Below, one piece after another: positions 18,973 to 27,114 of a stretch of 64,000 nt of DNA (positions within the stretch are counted from its first letter, which is position 1; the number at the start of each line of letters is the position of its first letter). A model generated the notes under the pieces. The model searched no databases. It was not told the origin of the DNA and saw only the letters and a list, made by a program, of their open reading frames with translations. Position numbers and translations under genes: made by a program. The stretch lies in contig NC_013385.1 in assembly GCF_000024605.1 (NCBI RefSeq), positions 434,001 through 498,000 on the forward strand, written 5' to 3'. Source of the DNA: Ammonifex degensii KC4. Lineage in GTDB: Bacteria > Bacillota > Desulfotomaculia > Desulfotomaculales > Ammonificaceae.

Positions 18973-21840
18973 ATGTTGGTGAAGTCTTTGGAGCTTTTTA
19001 GCCAAGGCAGGGGAGAGAGTTTGCTTAAACTGGACGCCAACAGCCGTATCATTTTAGAAGGGCGCTATTTAAAGCGGGACGAAGCAGGGAACGTGGTAGA
19101 AACGCCGGAAGAAATGTTCTGGCGGGTGGCCCGGGCGGTGGCTGAGGCCGAAGCCCGCTTCGGGGCCAGCGCGCAGGAGGTAGAGGAGTGGGCCCGGCGC
19201 TTTTTTGAATTGATGGCTTCCTTAGACTTCCTGCCCAACAGTCCTACTTTAATCAATGCGGGGCGGGAGCTGGGACAGCTAGCCGCCTGTTTTGTTTTAC
19301 CCATAGAAGACAGCATCGAGTCCATATTCGAGACCTTGAAATATGCGGCTTTGATTCACAAGAGTGGGGGCGGCACGGGCTTTGATTTTTCCCGCCTGCG
19401 CCCCAAGGGCGACCCGGTGCGCTCTACCGGAGGGGTGGCTTCGGGGCCGGTTAGCTTCATGCGCATCTTCAACGCCGCCACCGAGGAGATCAAGCAGGGA
19501 GGGGTGCGCCGGGGGGCCAATATGGGAATTTTGCGGGCGGACCACCCCGACATAATGGAGTTTGTGGCCTGCAAAGAAGAGGAAGGGGCTTTTAGGAACT
19601 TCAACATATCGGTGGCGGTAACGGATGCCTTTTTCGAGACCTTAGCCCGCTCCGGGGAGTGGGAGCTGGTTTTCCGGGGCAAGGTTTACCGACGCCTGCC
19701 GGCACGCGAGCTCTTCGACTGGATCGTGCAGCACGCGCACGCCAACGGGGAGCCAGGGCTTTTGTTCCTGGACGCTATCAACCGGGCCAACCCCACGCCG
19801 GCGCTAGGAAGGATCGAGGCCACCAATCCCTGCGTTACAGGTGATACTCTGGTATATACCGATCAGGGCTTGGTCCGGGTAAAAGAGCTAGCACAGCAAG
19901 AGAGACCCCCTATGTTGGTGGCCGATAGTCGGGTGAGTTCAGAGCGCTTTGTGCCTGCGTCCGCTGCCTTCGCTACTGGGAAAAAGCAAGTGTTCAAACT
20001 GGTGACGCGGGAAGGATTCGAAGTACGGCTGACGGCTGATCACCTGGTGATGACCGAACGCGGGTGGGTGGCGGCACGCGATTTGGTGAAAGGGGACCGC
20101 ATCTTCGTTTTGGACCGCCCCGGCGGGTTCGGTACCGAGGGGTCGTATGAACTCGGTCTGGTTCTGGGTTGGCTGGTTGGAGACGGCGGCATCAAGGCCG
20201 ACAAAGCAGTTCTTAGTTTCTTCGGCGAAGAAAAAGGAGAACTTGCGCCTGCCTTCGCTGCTGCTGGTGCGGTAGTATGCCCGAGCCTCAATGGGCGCCC
20301 TTACAAAGTGGGTGTGGTAGAGATTCTTGGGCGGAATGAGGCTCGCGTGCAGTCGACGCGTCTGCGGGAGCTGGTTGAGCAGTGGGGGCTTGCCGAAAAG
20401 AAGCTGCAGGTGCCGGAGGTTGTGTTCCGTGGTTCTCGCGATATGCAGGTAGGATTCCTGCGGGCACTGTTCAGTGCTGATGGACGTGTAGAGAAAGGAT
20501 CCGGCTCCCGTTACGCAGTTGTGCTTACGTCAGTCGACCGGGACTTCCTCCGGGACGTGCAGCGGCTTCTCTTAAATTTCGGTATTTACAGCCGGATTTT
20601 CCGGGGTCGTCACAGATCGGAACTCCGGGCCCTACCCAACGGTCGCGGCGGACGGTCCGAGTACCCTTGTCAGGAAGTGTGTGATCTGCGTATTAGTGGC
20701 GAGTCGCTGATAACTTTCTACCAGGAGATAGGTTTCTTGCCCGGCCATAAAGCTGAGCAACTGGCCAAAATTGTCGCCAGCTTTCGGCGTGGTCCGTACC
20801 GAAAGCCCTTTGTAGCCCGTTTTGAAGCTTTGATCCCTGACGGTGAGGAGATGGTATACGACCTGACGGTTCCTGCAGTTCATGCCTTCGTGGCTAACGG
20901 GCTGGTAGTACACAACTGCGGGGAGCAGCCCCTTCTCCCTTATGAGTCTTGCAACCTGGGGTCGATAAACCTGCTCAACATGGTGGACGGTGCTGGGTTT
21001 TCCTGGGAGAAATTGCGTGAGGTAGTTCACCTGGCGGTGCGCTTTCTGGACGACGTGATCGAGGTGAACAACTTCCCTGTGCCGGCTATAGCGGCGGCCA
21101 CCCGGCGTACACGCAAGGTGGGCTTGGGGGTTATGGGCTGGGCCGATGCCCTTTTCAAGCTGGGCATCCCTTACGACTCCGAAGCGGCGCTGGGGCTAGG
21201 AGCAGAAGTCATGCGCTTCATCCGGGAGGAGGCGCGGGCAGCTTCCAGGCAATTGGCCGAAGAACGAGGCACTTTCCCTGCCTGGGAAGATTCTGTTTAC
21301 TATCCCCATCTGCCGCTGCGCAACGCTACCTTAACCACCATAGCTCCCACCGGCTCCATCAGCGCCATTGCCGGCGTCAGTCCGGGTATAGAGCCGGTTT
21401 TTGCCCTGGCCTACACGCGGATGGTGCTCGACGGGAAAAAGCTTTTGGTAGTGGATAAAGTATTTCAGGAATACGTGGAGCAGAATTTCCCTCCCTCGCG
21501 GCGCGAGGAGATAATGGCCGGGGTGAGCCGGACGGGAAACTTGGGGCTTTGTGCCGAAGAGCTGGATCTACCCGAAGATATGCGGCGCCTTTTCAAGACG
21601 GCTCTGGAGATAGCTCCGGAGTGGCACCTGCGCCACCAGGCCACCTTCCAGCAATACACCGACAACGCTGTGAGCAAGACCATCAACCTGCCTTCCGATT
21701 CCTCCCCGGAGGAGGTAGGGCAGATCTTCTGGAAGGCCTTCGAACTAAAGGTAAAGGGCCTCACCGTCTACCGCACCGGCTCACGCCGCGAGCAGCCCTT
21801 GCTCTTGCCTACTACATGCCGCCCCTGCCGCTTGAGATGA
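18973..21840 (+). CDS. nrdJ: B12-dependent ribonucleotide reductase NrdJ, interrupted by an intein
   Basis: Class II reductase making deoxyribonucleotides with adenosylcobalamin. Extein motifs: FLPNSPTLINAGR, LAACFVLPIEDSIESI, KSGGGTGFDFSRLRPKGD, the split active-site TNP//CGEQPLLPYESCNLGS, and APTGSISAIAGVSPGIEP. The C-terminal CRPC pair probably re-reduces the active site. Without the 362-residue intein the mature protein has about 593 residues, a short form lacking the long zinc-binding tail of other NrdJ. The start is ATG at 18973; an upstream TTG (18946) is also possible, and neither has a strong ribosome site. It runs close to murT without a terminator. Confidence 0.93.
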   Translation: MLVKSLELFSQGRGESLLKLDANSRIILEGRYLKRDEAGNVVETPEEMFWRVARAVAEAEARFGASAQEVEEWARRFFELMASLDFLPNSPTLINAGRELGQLAACFVLPIEDSIESIFETLKYAALIHKSGGGTGFDFSRLRPKGDPVRSTGGVASGPVSFMRIFNAATEEIKQGGVRRGANMGILRADHPDIMEFVACKEEEGAFRNFNISVAVTDAFFETLARSGEWELVFRGKVYRRLPARELFDWIVQHAHANGEPGLLFLDAINRANPTPALGRIEATNPCVTGDTLVYTDQGLVRVKELAQQERPPMLVADSRVSSERFVPASAAFATGKKQVFKLVTREGFEVRLTADHLVMTERGWVAARDLVKGDRIFVLDRPGGFGTEGSYELGLVLGWLVGDGGIKADKAVLSFFGEEKGELAPAFAAAGAVVCPSLNGRPYKVGVVEILGRNEARVQSTRLRELVEQWGLAEKKLQVPEVVFRGSRDMQVGFLRALFSADGRVEKGSGSRYAVVLTSVDRDFLRDVQRLLLNFGIYSRIFRGRHRSELRALPNGRGGRSEYPCQEVCDLRISGESLITFYQEIGFLPGHKAEQLAKIVASFRRGPYRKPFVARFEALIPDGEEMVYDLTVPAVHAFVANGLVVHNCGEQPLLPYESCNLGSINLLNMVDGAGFSWEKLREVVHLAVRFLDDVIEVNNFPVPAIAAATRRTRKVGLGVMGWADALFKLGIPYDSEAALGLGAEVMRFIREEARAASRQLAEERGTFPAWEDSVYYPHLPLRNATLTTIAPTGSISAIAGVSPGIEPVFALAYTRMVLDGKKLLVVDKVFQEYVEQNFPPSRREEIMAGVSRTGNLGLCAEELDLPEDMRRLFKTALEIAPEWHLRHQATFQQYTDNAVSKTINLPSDSSPEEVGQIFWKAFELKVKGLTVYRTGSRREQPLLLPTTCRPCRLR
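19831..20916 (+). other. Intein with LAGLIDADG homing endonuclease inside NrdJ
   Basis: A 362-residue intein begins at Cys (CVTGDTLVYT, block A) and ends VVHN before the extein Cys (block G). Block B is VRLTADHLVMT and block F is YDLTVPAVHAFVANG. Two LAGLIDADG-type helices, ELGLVLGWLVGDGGI and MQVGFLRALFSADGRV, mark a DOD endonuclease core that looks intact. All splice residues (Cys1, His-Asn, Cys+1) are present, so splicing and homing activity are both plausible. The +1 extein residue is the radical cysteine of the TNPCGE motif. Confidence 0.95.
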
Positions 21841-21850
21841 TGGAAAAATC

Positions 21851-23242
21851 ATGCAGATAAGAAAGCTTTTTGCCCTGTGGACAGGAAAAATCACAGCCAG
21901 ACTTTCTCGTTTGGCGGGGGGGAAGGGCTCTTCCCTTCCCGGGAAGGTAGTTTTGCGCCTTTTTCCTCAGGCCCTGGAGACTTGGGCGCAAAGGCTTAAC
22001 TCGCGGATAATCGTGGTGACAGGGACCAACGGCAAGACCACCACCAACAACATGCTCGCCTCTATCTTCTCCTCCTTGGGCTACTGGGTAGTGACCAACT
22101 GGGAAGGGGCTAATCTAGCTAGTGGCCTCACTTCTGCTTTTCTTCGTTCCACTTCTTGGAAAGGTGACCTTTCCTGCGATTGGGCCTTGCTGGAAGTAGA
22201 CGAGGCCGCCTTCCCTAAGGTAATTGCCAGCCTTAGGCCAGCGGTAGTGGTGGTTACCAACTTCTTCCGGGACCAGCTTGACCGCTACGGTGAGCTCGAC
22301 CGCACTGTATCCTTGGTTAAAGAAGCGCTTCTGAAGCTGCCTCCGACCAAGCTGGTGCTGAACGCCGACGATCCTCTGGTGGTGAAGCTGGCAGATACTT
22401 CTCACCCGGTGATCTTCTACGGTATCGGCGTTCCCGTACGCGCAGGCAAGGAGGAAGAGCCTTGTCGGGAGGCTAGGTTCTGCCCTTACTGCGGCCGGGA
22501 GCTGCAGTACCAGTATTACCACTACAGCCAGCTGGGAGCCTATCGTTGTCCCGGCTGCGGTTTTGCCCGCCCGACAACCCAGGTAGAAGCCCTGGCGGTA
22601 AAGATACTCGACGGGCATATATCGTGCCGGGTTCGGGTAGGGGATCGGGTGGTGGATTGTGAACTTCCCACTTTAGGCTTTTACAACGTATACAATGCCC
22701 TGGCCGTTTTCGGGGTGGGGATGTGGCTTGGCCTGCCCACGGAAGTGATAGCCCGGGAGCTCGGTCACTACGTGCCGGCTACGGGGAGGTTGCAGCGTTT
22801 CGTCCACCGGGGGCGCCCCGTTTACCTCAACCTGGTCAAGAATCCGGCCGGCTTCAACGAGAGCCTGCGCCTGCTAAGCATGTCCTCCGAGACCAAGGAC
22901 GTGTTTATCGCGCTCAACGACAACGAGGCCGACGGCCGGGACGTCTCTTGGATATGGGACGTGGATTTCGAAAACCTCCTGCCCCAGGGCTCAGTTTTAT
23001 CCTTTGTTTGCTCCGGCAAAAGAGCGGCGGATATGGCCCTGCGGCTGCGCTACGCGGGCGTTCCTCTGCGCAAAATAGAGGTACTTCCCCGGCTTGAGGA
23101 CGGGGTGCGCGCGGCTCTAGCGGGGCAAGGCAAGTCGGTATACTTTATGGCCACTTACACCGCTCTCTGGCCGGTGGAGAAATTGCTCAGGCGCTACGGG
23201 AAGGAAGAGAGGGATGCTGACCGTTTGCCATCTCTATCCTGA
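21851..23242 (+). CDS. murT: Lipid II isoglutaminyl synthase, MurT subunit
   Basis: With GatD it amidates the D-glutamate of lipid II in Gram-positive peptidoglycan. The 463 residues show a Mur-ligase ATP loop (VTGTNGKTTTNN), the EVDEAAFP and VTNFFRDQLDRYGE stretches, and the MurT-specific inserted zinc ribbon with C211/C214 and C233/C236 (CPYC, CPGC). A C-terminal DUF1727 domain contains LNDNEADGRDVSWIWD. ATG at 21851 lies 11 bases after nrdJ. Its end overlaps gatD by 29 bases, as usual for this pair. Confidence 0.94.
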   Translation: MQIRKLFALWTGKITARLSRLAGGKGSSLPGKVVLRLFPQALETWAQRLNSRIIVVTGTNGKTTTNNMLASIFSSLGYWVVTNWEGANLASGLTSAFLRSTSWKGDLSCDWALLEVDEAAFPKVIASLRPAVVVVTNFFRDQLDRYGELDRTVSLVKEALLKLPPTKLVLNADDPLVVKLADTSHPVIFYGIGVPVRAGKEEEPCREARFCPYCGRELQYQYYHYSQLGAYRCPGCGFARPTTQVEALAVKILDGHISCRVRVGDRVVDCELPTLGFYNVYNALAVFGVGMWLGLPTEVIARELGHYVPATGRLQRFVHRGRPVYLNLVKNPAGFNESLRLLSMSSETKDVFIALNDNEADGRDVSWIWDVDFENLLPQGSVLSFVCSGKRAADMALRLRYAGVPLRKIEVLPRLEDGVRAALAGQGKSVYFMATYTALWPVEKLLRRYGKEERDADRLPSLS

Positions 23243-23945
23243 CCTATTGAACCTTTACGGTGATCGGGGTAACGTCACCGTCTTCCTGCGCCGCTGCCAG
23301 TGGCGTGGAATCCCCGTGCGGCTTTGGGAGGTGCGCTTCGGCGAATCGGTGGACTTCACCAAGGTAGACTTTCTTTTCCTGGGCGGGGGTTCGGACCGGG
23401 AGCAGCAGTTGGTGGTTACCGATCTCCTTCCTCGCCTGGCAAACTTGCGTCAGGCGATAGAAGAGGGGCTGGTGGTTCTAGCCGTTTGCGGCGGCTACCA
23501 GCTCCTGGGCCATTACTACCAGACGGCGCAAGGCGAAAAGCTGCCCGGGCTAGGTATTTTAGACCTTTACACCGAGGCAGGCGAGGGGCGACTCATAGGG
23601 GACATAGCGGTGGAAGTGCAGATGGGAGGGCGTAGCCAGATCCTATGCGGCTTTGAGAACCACTCGGGGCGCACTTATCTGGGCCGGGTAAGCCCACTTG
23701 GACGAGTGTTGCGGGGATTCGGGAACAACGGCTGGGATGGGACCGAAGGGGCCAGGTACAAAAATGTCTTCGGCACCTATCTACACGGGCCGCTTCTCCC
23801 CAAAAACCCTGCCTTCGCCGACTACCTCATAAGTCTGGCACTTGGTCGCCGGGGCCTGGAGATAATGCTCCCGCCTTTGCCCGACGTGCTGGAAAGACAG
23901 GCGCGAGAGGTGATCTTACGCCGCCTTCGCTTGCGGGGTAGCTAA
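23214..23945 (+). CDS. gatD: Lipid II isoglutaminyl synthase, GatD glutamine amidotransferase subunit
   Basis: Supplies ammonia from glutamine to MurT. 243 residues of the CobB/CobQ-like class I amidotransferase type: CHLYPDLLNLYGDRGN at the N-terminus, the nucleophile C92 in LAVCGGYQLLG, and H191 in FGTYLHGPLLPKNP. It is missing the third acid of classic triads in the usual place, as known for GatD. ATG at 23214 lies inside murT. The gene ends just before a hairpin shared with the convergent hsp20 gene. Confidence 0.94.
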   Translation: MLTVCHLYPDLLNLYGDRGNVTVFLRRCQWRGIPVRLWEVRFGESVDFTKVDFLFLGGGSDREQQLVVTDLLPRLANLRQAIEEGLVVLAVCGGYQLLGHYYQTAQGEKLPGLGILDLYTEAGEGRLIGDIAVEVQMGGRSQILCGFENHSGRTYLGRVSPLGRVLRGFGNNGWDGTEGARYKNVFGTYLHGPLLPKNPAFADYLISLALGRRGLEIMLPPLPDVLERQAREVILRRLRLRGS

Positions 23946-23946
23946 A

Positions 23947-23972
23947 AGGGGCCGGAAATTTTGCCGGCCCCT
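23947..23972 (-). terminator. Intrinsic terminator between convergent gatD and hsp20
   Basis: AGGGGCCGG (23947-23955) and CCGGCCCCT (23964-23972) make a perfect 9-base, very GC-rich stem. Read on the minus strand it is followed by TTTT, so it best serves hsp20. On the plus strand it could still slow polymerase leaving gatD. Confidence 0.7.
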
Positions 23973-24424
23973 CATTGGATCGGCACCTTTACCCAGCGGC
24001 GCCTGCCAGCCTCGGTTTTGGGCAGACGCACCTCTAAGACACCGTTGCGGTAGGTGGCCTGGGCTTCTTCCGGTTTGACCTCGGCGGGAAGGCTGAAGGT
24101 GCGGCTGAAGCTACCGTAGTAGCGCTCGGCGTGGTAAACGCCTTCCTGGGTGTAGGAGGCGTCGCGCTTTATCTCTCCCCGAAGGGTGATGGTGTCTTCG
24201 GTGACCGTCACTTCTACGTCGTCCTTGGACTCCAGGCCCGGTATCTCAGCGGTGACTATCACTTCGTCTTCGGTCTGATAGATGTCTACGCGGGGGGTGA
24301 AAGCTTCTCCCCAGTTTCCTCCTCGCCAGCCGAAGGCGGGGCGAAGGAAGTCCCACAGGCGGTTCATCTGCTCCCGCAGGCTGGTGATCTCCCTGTAAGG
24401 ATCGTACCTGCTGCGAAGGGCCAT
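23972..24424 (-). CDS. Small heat-shock protein, Hsp20/alpha-crystallin family
   Basis: An ATP-independent holdase that binds unfolding proteins. With ATG at 24424, directly after AGGAGGAGCTATCG, it has 150 residues: an N-terminal arm (REITSLREQMNRLWDFLRP), the alpha-crystallin domain from FTPRVDIYQTEDEV to about residue 140 with AEIPGLESKDDVEV and the A-x-x-x-NGVLEVRLPK signature, and a C-terminal tail. An upstream in-frame extension is not supported by family length. No CIRCE element is seen. A hairpin in the leader next to the ribosome site may regulate it. Confidence 0.93.
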   Translation of the reverse strand: MALRSRYDPYREITSLREQMNRLWDFLRPAFGWRGGNWGEAFTPRVDIYQTEDEVIVTAEIPGLESKDDVEVTVTEDTITLRGEIKRDASYTQEGVYHAERYYGSFSRTFSLPAEVKPEEAQATYRNGVLEVRLPKTEAGRRRWVKVPIQ

Positions 24425-24440
24425 CGATAGCTCCTCCTTC

Positions 24441-24476
24441 TCTCGCGGTTTTTCCGTTTCCACTATGCCCGCGAGA
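24441..24476 (-). promoter_or_regulatory. Leader hairpin just upstream of the hsp20 ribosome site
   Basis: TCTCGCGG (24441-24448 complement side) and its exact complement (24469-24476) form an 8-base stem, extendable by one G-T pair, with a loop of about 20 bases. In the hsp20 transcript it ends a few bases before AAGGAGGAGC. It could be an RNA element controlling access to the ribosome site or a DNA operator. It does not match a CIRCE box. Confidence 0.45.
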
Positions 24477-24556
24477 AGGAGCAGGTATGCGCAGGATTTT
24501 AAAAAAGGGGTAGCGAAAAGCATGGCTTTAAACGAAAGCAAAGGAGTGGTCTGGCC

Positions 24557-25174
24557 TTGACCAAGCAACAGCCCTTACTCAAAGCGCTGACTTTGGCCCG
24601 GGAAGAGTTCGGGCGGCGAGTGCGGAGTACCATGGCCTGGAAAGCCGGCGTGCGCATGGACGAAGAAGGGCGGCTGGTAGTACCCTTCTTCGGCAGGACC
24701 TACCGTGTTCCTCCGCCTCCCGGCCAGGAGATACCGGTAGTTGAAGAAATCCTTCTCCTCCACTACCTCACCCGGGCGGCGGGACTCCTGCCGGCGGGGG
24801 AATGGGTCTCCTTCAAAGAACTACCCAATGGCTTCATTTACCACGTACCTTTCAACCAGCGGGTGGTTCGCCCTTTGCTCAAGGTCTTCGGCTCCGATCC
24901 CCAAGCCCTGCTGGATGCGGGAAGGAAATTGGGAGGCGAAGAATTGTCCCTGGGGGACGCGGCGGTAGCGCTCAGGGCCCTTCCCCGCTTTCCCTTGGCC
25001 TACGTCCTCTGGGCCGGGGACGAGGAGTTTCCTCCTCAGGCTACCGTTCTTTTCGACACTACTGCTCCCGCTTACTTTTCCACCGAGGACTGTGTGTGGC
25101 TGGCTCAGTTGGGCGTGAATTACCTGGCGGCTGCTCAGAAAGGGGTGGGTTTTGAGAATGGAAAAGCTTTATGA
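24557..25174 (+). CDS. DUF3786 protein
   Basis: 205 residues of a family common in anaerobes, of unknown function: ALTLAREEFGRRV at the start, VPFFGRTYRVPPPPG, LLLHYLTRAAG, WVSFKELPNG and, near the end, FDTTAPAYFSTED. Family members are sometimes found near corrinoid or Fe-S proteins, but no such link is visible here. The start is TTG at 24557 with AAAGGAGTGG upstream. Its end overlaps the nudF start by 17 bases. It is divergent from hsp20. Confidence 0.8.
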   Translation: MTKQQPLLKALTLAREEFGRRVRSTMAWKAGVRMDEEGRLVVPFFGRTYRVPPPPGQEIPVVEEILLLHYLTRAAGLLPAGEWVSFKELPNGFIYHVPFNQRVVRPLLKVFGSDPQALLDAGRKLGGEELSLGDAAVALRALPRFPLAYVLWAGDEEFPPQATVLFDTTAPAYFSTEDCVWLAQLGVNYLAAAQKGVGFENGKAL

Positions 25175-25700
25175 GAAGCGGCTCAAGTCGGAGACGGTTT
25201 TCCAGGGGAGAATCTTGCGGGTTAGGGTGGACACCGTTTTGCTGCCCGACGGGTGCACCTCCACCCGGGAGGTGGTGGAGTACTCCGGGGCGGTAGCCAT
25301 CGTTCCTTTAACGGCGGAAGGGGAGGTGGTTATGGTAAGGCAGTACCGCTACCCCGTGGGGCGCGAGCTATTAGAAATCCCGGCGGGCAAGATAGAGGAG
25401 GGCGAAGAGCCGGAAGCCTGCGCCCGGAGGGAGCTAGAGGAAGAAACGGGGTTTATGGCACGTTCCTGGCAACATCTGGGAAGCTTCTACTCCACGCCAG
25501 GCTTCACCAGCGAAAAGATGCACCTTTTCTTGGCGCAAGACCTTTATCCGGGAAAGAAAAACCCCGACCGGGACGAGTTCTTGCGGGTAGAGCGCCTGCC
25601 CCTAGCTCAGGCTTTAGAACTCATAAGAAAGGGCGAGATTGCCGACGCCAAGTCGATCTGTGGCCTACTTTGGGTGAGCCATTTTCTCCTTCAGCGTTGA
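25158..25700 (+). CDS. nudF: NUDIX hydrolase, ADP-ribose pyrophosphatase type
   Basis: Splits ADP-ribose or related nucleoside diphosphate sugars. 180 residues: FQGRILRVRVDTVLLPDG at the N-terminus, VVMVRQYRYPVGRELLEIPAG, and a complete Nudix box G-x5-E-x5-[UA]-x-REx2EExGU visible as ARRELEEETGF after the PAGKIEEGEEP segment. ATG at 25158 overlaps the DUF3786 gene. The final codon and stop (CGT TGA) lie in the inserted TnpB element, which replaced the original ending without truncating the enzyme. Confidence 0.92.
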   Translation: MEKLYEKRLKSETVFQGRILRVRVDTVLLPDGCTSTREVVEYSGAVAIVPLTAEGEVVMVRQYRYPVGRELLEIPAGKIEEGEEPEACARRELEEETGFMARSWQHLGSFYSTPGFTSEKMHLFLAQDLYPGKKNPDRDEFLRVERLPLAQALELIRKGEIADAKSICGLLWVSHFLLQR

Positions 25701-27114
25701 CTCCCTCCCCAGGGTTAAAGCCCGGGGATTCCTTCAGGCGGCTTTAAGCCGCCGTCCGGCTGCCGCTCGCCGCTTTAAGCGTACCAGCGGCAGGTTTGAA
25801 GCGGCCCACCCACCGGTGTCTGTTCCACCGATAGGCAAGCGGCTTCTGGGGCGTGGCCTCCGCCCCGTGCTCCTTCGAGGAGCCCTGGAGGAGTATGTTT
25901 AACGCCGCGTTGGCATCTGCGTGCCAAAGCTTACCGCACTTCTCGCACACCGCTTTATGCCGCACAGGCCGCCTGACAGGATGCCCGCAGACGGCGCACC
26001 GGGAAGAGGTACCGCGCGGCTCCATGGGAACAACTTTTATCCCGGCCCGAGCACAGGCAGCTTCGATAAGGTTCCTTAACATCCTGAAGGCCCAGAAGTT
26101 GTGCACCAGGATGTTTTTCGGCCCGAAGTCCATGTCCTCCCGGATGCCCGTCAGGTCCTCAAGGAAAAGCCTGGTCACCCGGTGCCGCTTGAGAATGCGG
26201 GCAACTTCCGCGGCCAAAGCGACAAAGGCGTGCCTGAGCCTGCGGGCGCGAAGCTGATAAAACCTCCTCAGCTTCCTGGAGGTCTTTCTTCCCGTCCGGT
26301 TGAGCCTTGACTGTTCCTTCGCAATCTGGTTGGTCCAGTAGAGGAAGTCCTTGATGACTTCCCGGGCGGAGAAGAGGAGCTGGCGGCCGAGTCCCTCTAT
26401 GGCCAAGGCGACCAGGACCCTCGCGCCCAGGTCGATGGCGGCGTGTTTTTCGGGCCGGACTTTTCTTACCGGCTCCGGCACCTCCACCACCTGGTGGGCG
26501 TACCAGCGCTTCCTCACAGGGTCGTACTTGAGCTCCAGGGTCTTAGGCCAGCCGTGGAAGCGCAGGACACCCTTAGTGCACAGGACCAGGCGATCTCCAC
26601 GCTTTTCCCGCAGGTCTGTGGGTAAAGTCAGAGAGACCGTCCTGGCGTCCAGGGAGTAGGACCGCGGGGACTTAACCGGGATCAGCCTGACCAGGCGCTT
26701 CCCTGTGCGGCGATCCTTCCAGTACCCGGGCACGCGCGGCGGCCTTGGTATGTCGCCCTTACGGTACAGTCTCAGGCAGGCGAAGTAGGAGTCCCACGCC
26801 TTCCTCGCTTTCTTGATGACCTCCTGCCCTATGTCTGACGGCAGGGCTTTATATGCCGGGTGCTCCTCGAACTCGGAGCATAAGGCGGCGTAGGAAGGCA
26901 CGGGTTCACCCCCGAAGAACGCCTGCCTGCACCTGTACTGGACGGCGTTGTAGAGGGCGGCGCAGCGGTCCCCGATGATTTCCAGGATCTGCTTCTGCTG
27001 TTTGTCCGGAAGAACCCGGACGACGTTGGTGTGCTTCATGCTTCCATTGTAGCACAGTCTGGGGCCGCTTTCCTCCCCAGGCTTAAAAGCCGGGGCCTCC
27101 AGCGGCTAGTTTTT
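25696..27114 (-). mobile_element. IS605-type element with TnpB only, copy 1 (1419 bp)
   Basis: The ends were set by comparison with copy 2 at 43101-44519, which has the same length and nearly the same sequence. Read in tnpB direction it starts AAAAACTAGCCGCTGG, has a subterminal hairpin (CCCCGGCTT/AAGCCTGGGG) and ends GGGAGGGAGTCAAC after two hairpins (GGCGGCTT/AAGCCGCC and GGGCT/AGCCC). No TnpA gene is present. No target duplication, as expected for this family. The flank before the left end is TCACT. Confidence 0.88.
25744..27039 (-). CDS. tnpB: TnpB RNA-guided nuclease (IS605 OrfB), copy 1
   Basis: 431 residues with an intact RuvC site: D203 (AIDLGARVLVAL), E294 (LFLEDLTGI) and D375 (HADANAALNIL). 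The zinc finger is C348/C351 and C365/C368 (CAVCGHP, CEKCGK). TnpB proteins cut DNA matched by an RNA made from the element's right end and support element retention. The C-terminal tail (GSSKEHGAEATPQKPLA) overlaps the expected RNA region. ATG at 27039 lies 7 bases after TACAAT, so the message may be leaderless. It differs from copy 2 at about a dozen residues. Confidence 0.92.
   Translation of the reverse strand: MKHTNVVRVLPDKQQKQILEIIGDRCAALYNAVQYRCRQAFFGGEPVPSYAALCSEFEEHPAYKALPSDIGQEVIKKARKAWDSYFACLRLYRKGDIPRPPRVPGYWKDRRTGKRLVRLIPVKSPRSYSLDARTVSLTLPTDLREKRGDRLVLCTKGVLRFHGWPKTLELKYDPVRKRWYAHQVVEVPEPVRKVRPEKHAAIDLGARVLVALAIEGLGRQLLFSAREVIKDFLYWTNQIAKEQSRLNRTGRKTSRKLRRFYQLRARRLRHAFVALAAEVARILKRHRVTRLFLEDLTGIREDMDFGPKNILVHNFWAFRMLRNLIEAACARAGIKVVPMEPRGTSSRCAVCGHPVRRPVRHKAVCEKCGKLWHADANAALNILLQGSSKEHGAEATPQKPLAYRWNRHRWVGRFKPAAGTLKAASGSRTAA

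Noticed and set aside
21775-21840. NrdJ truncated by frameshift at its C-terminus
   Set aside because: The end YRTGSRREQPLLLP plus CRPC looks like a natural short form with a cysteine pair. No downstream frame continues the long zinc-tail form, because murT begins 11 bases later.
25744-27114. CRISPR-associated Cas12 or a CRISPR array near the TnpB copies
   Set aside because: No repeat-spacer array, no cas1/cas2. Length and end structure fit a TnpB-only IS605-type element.
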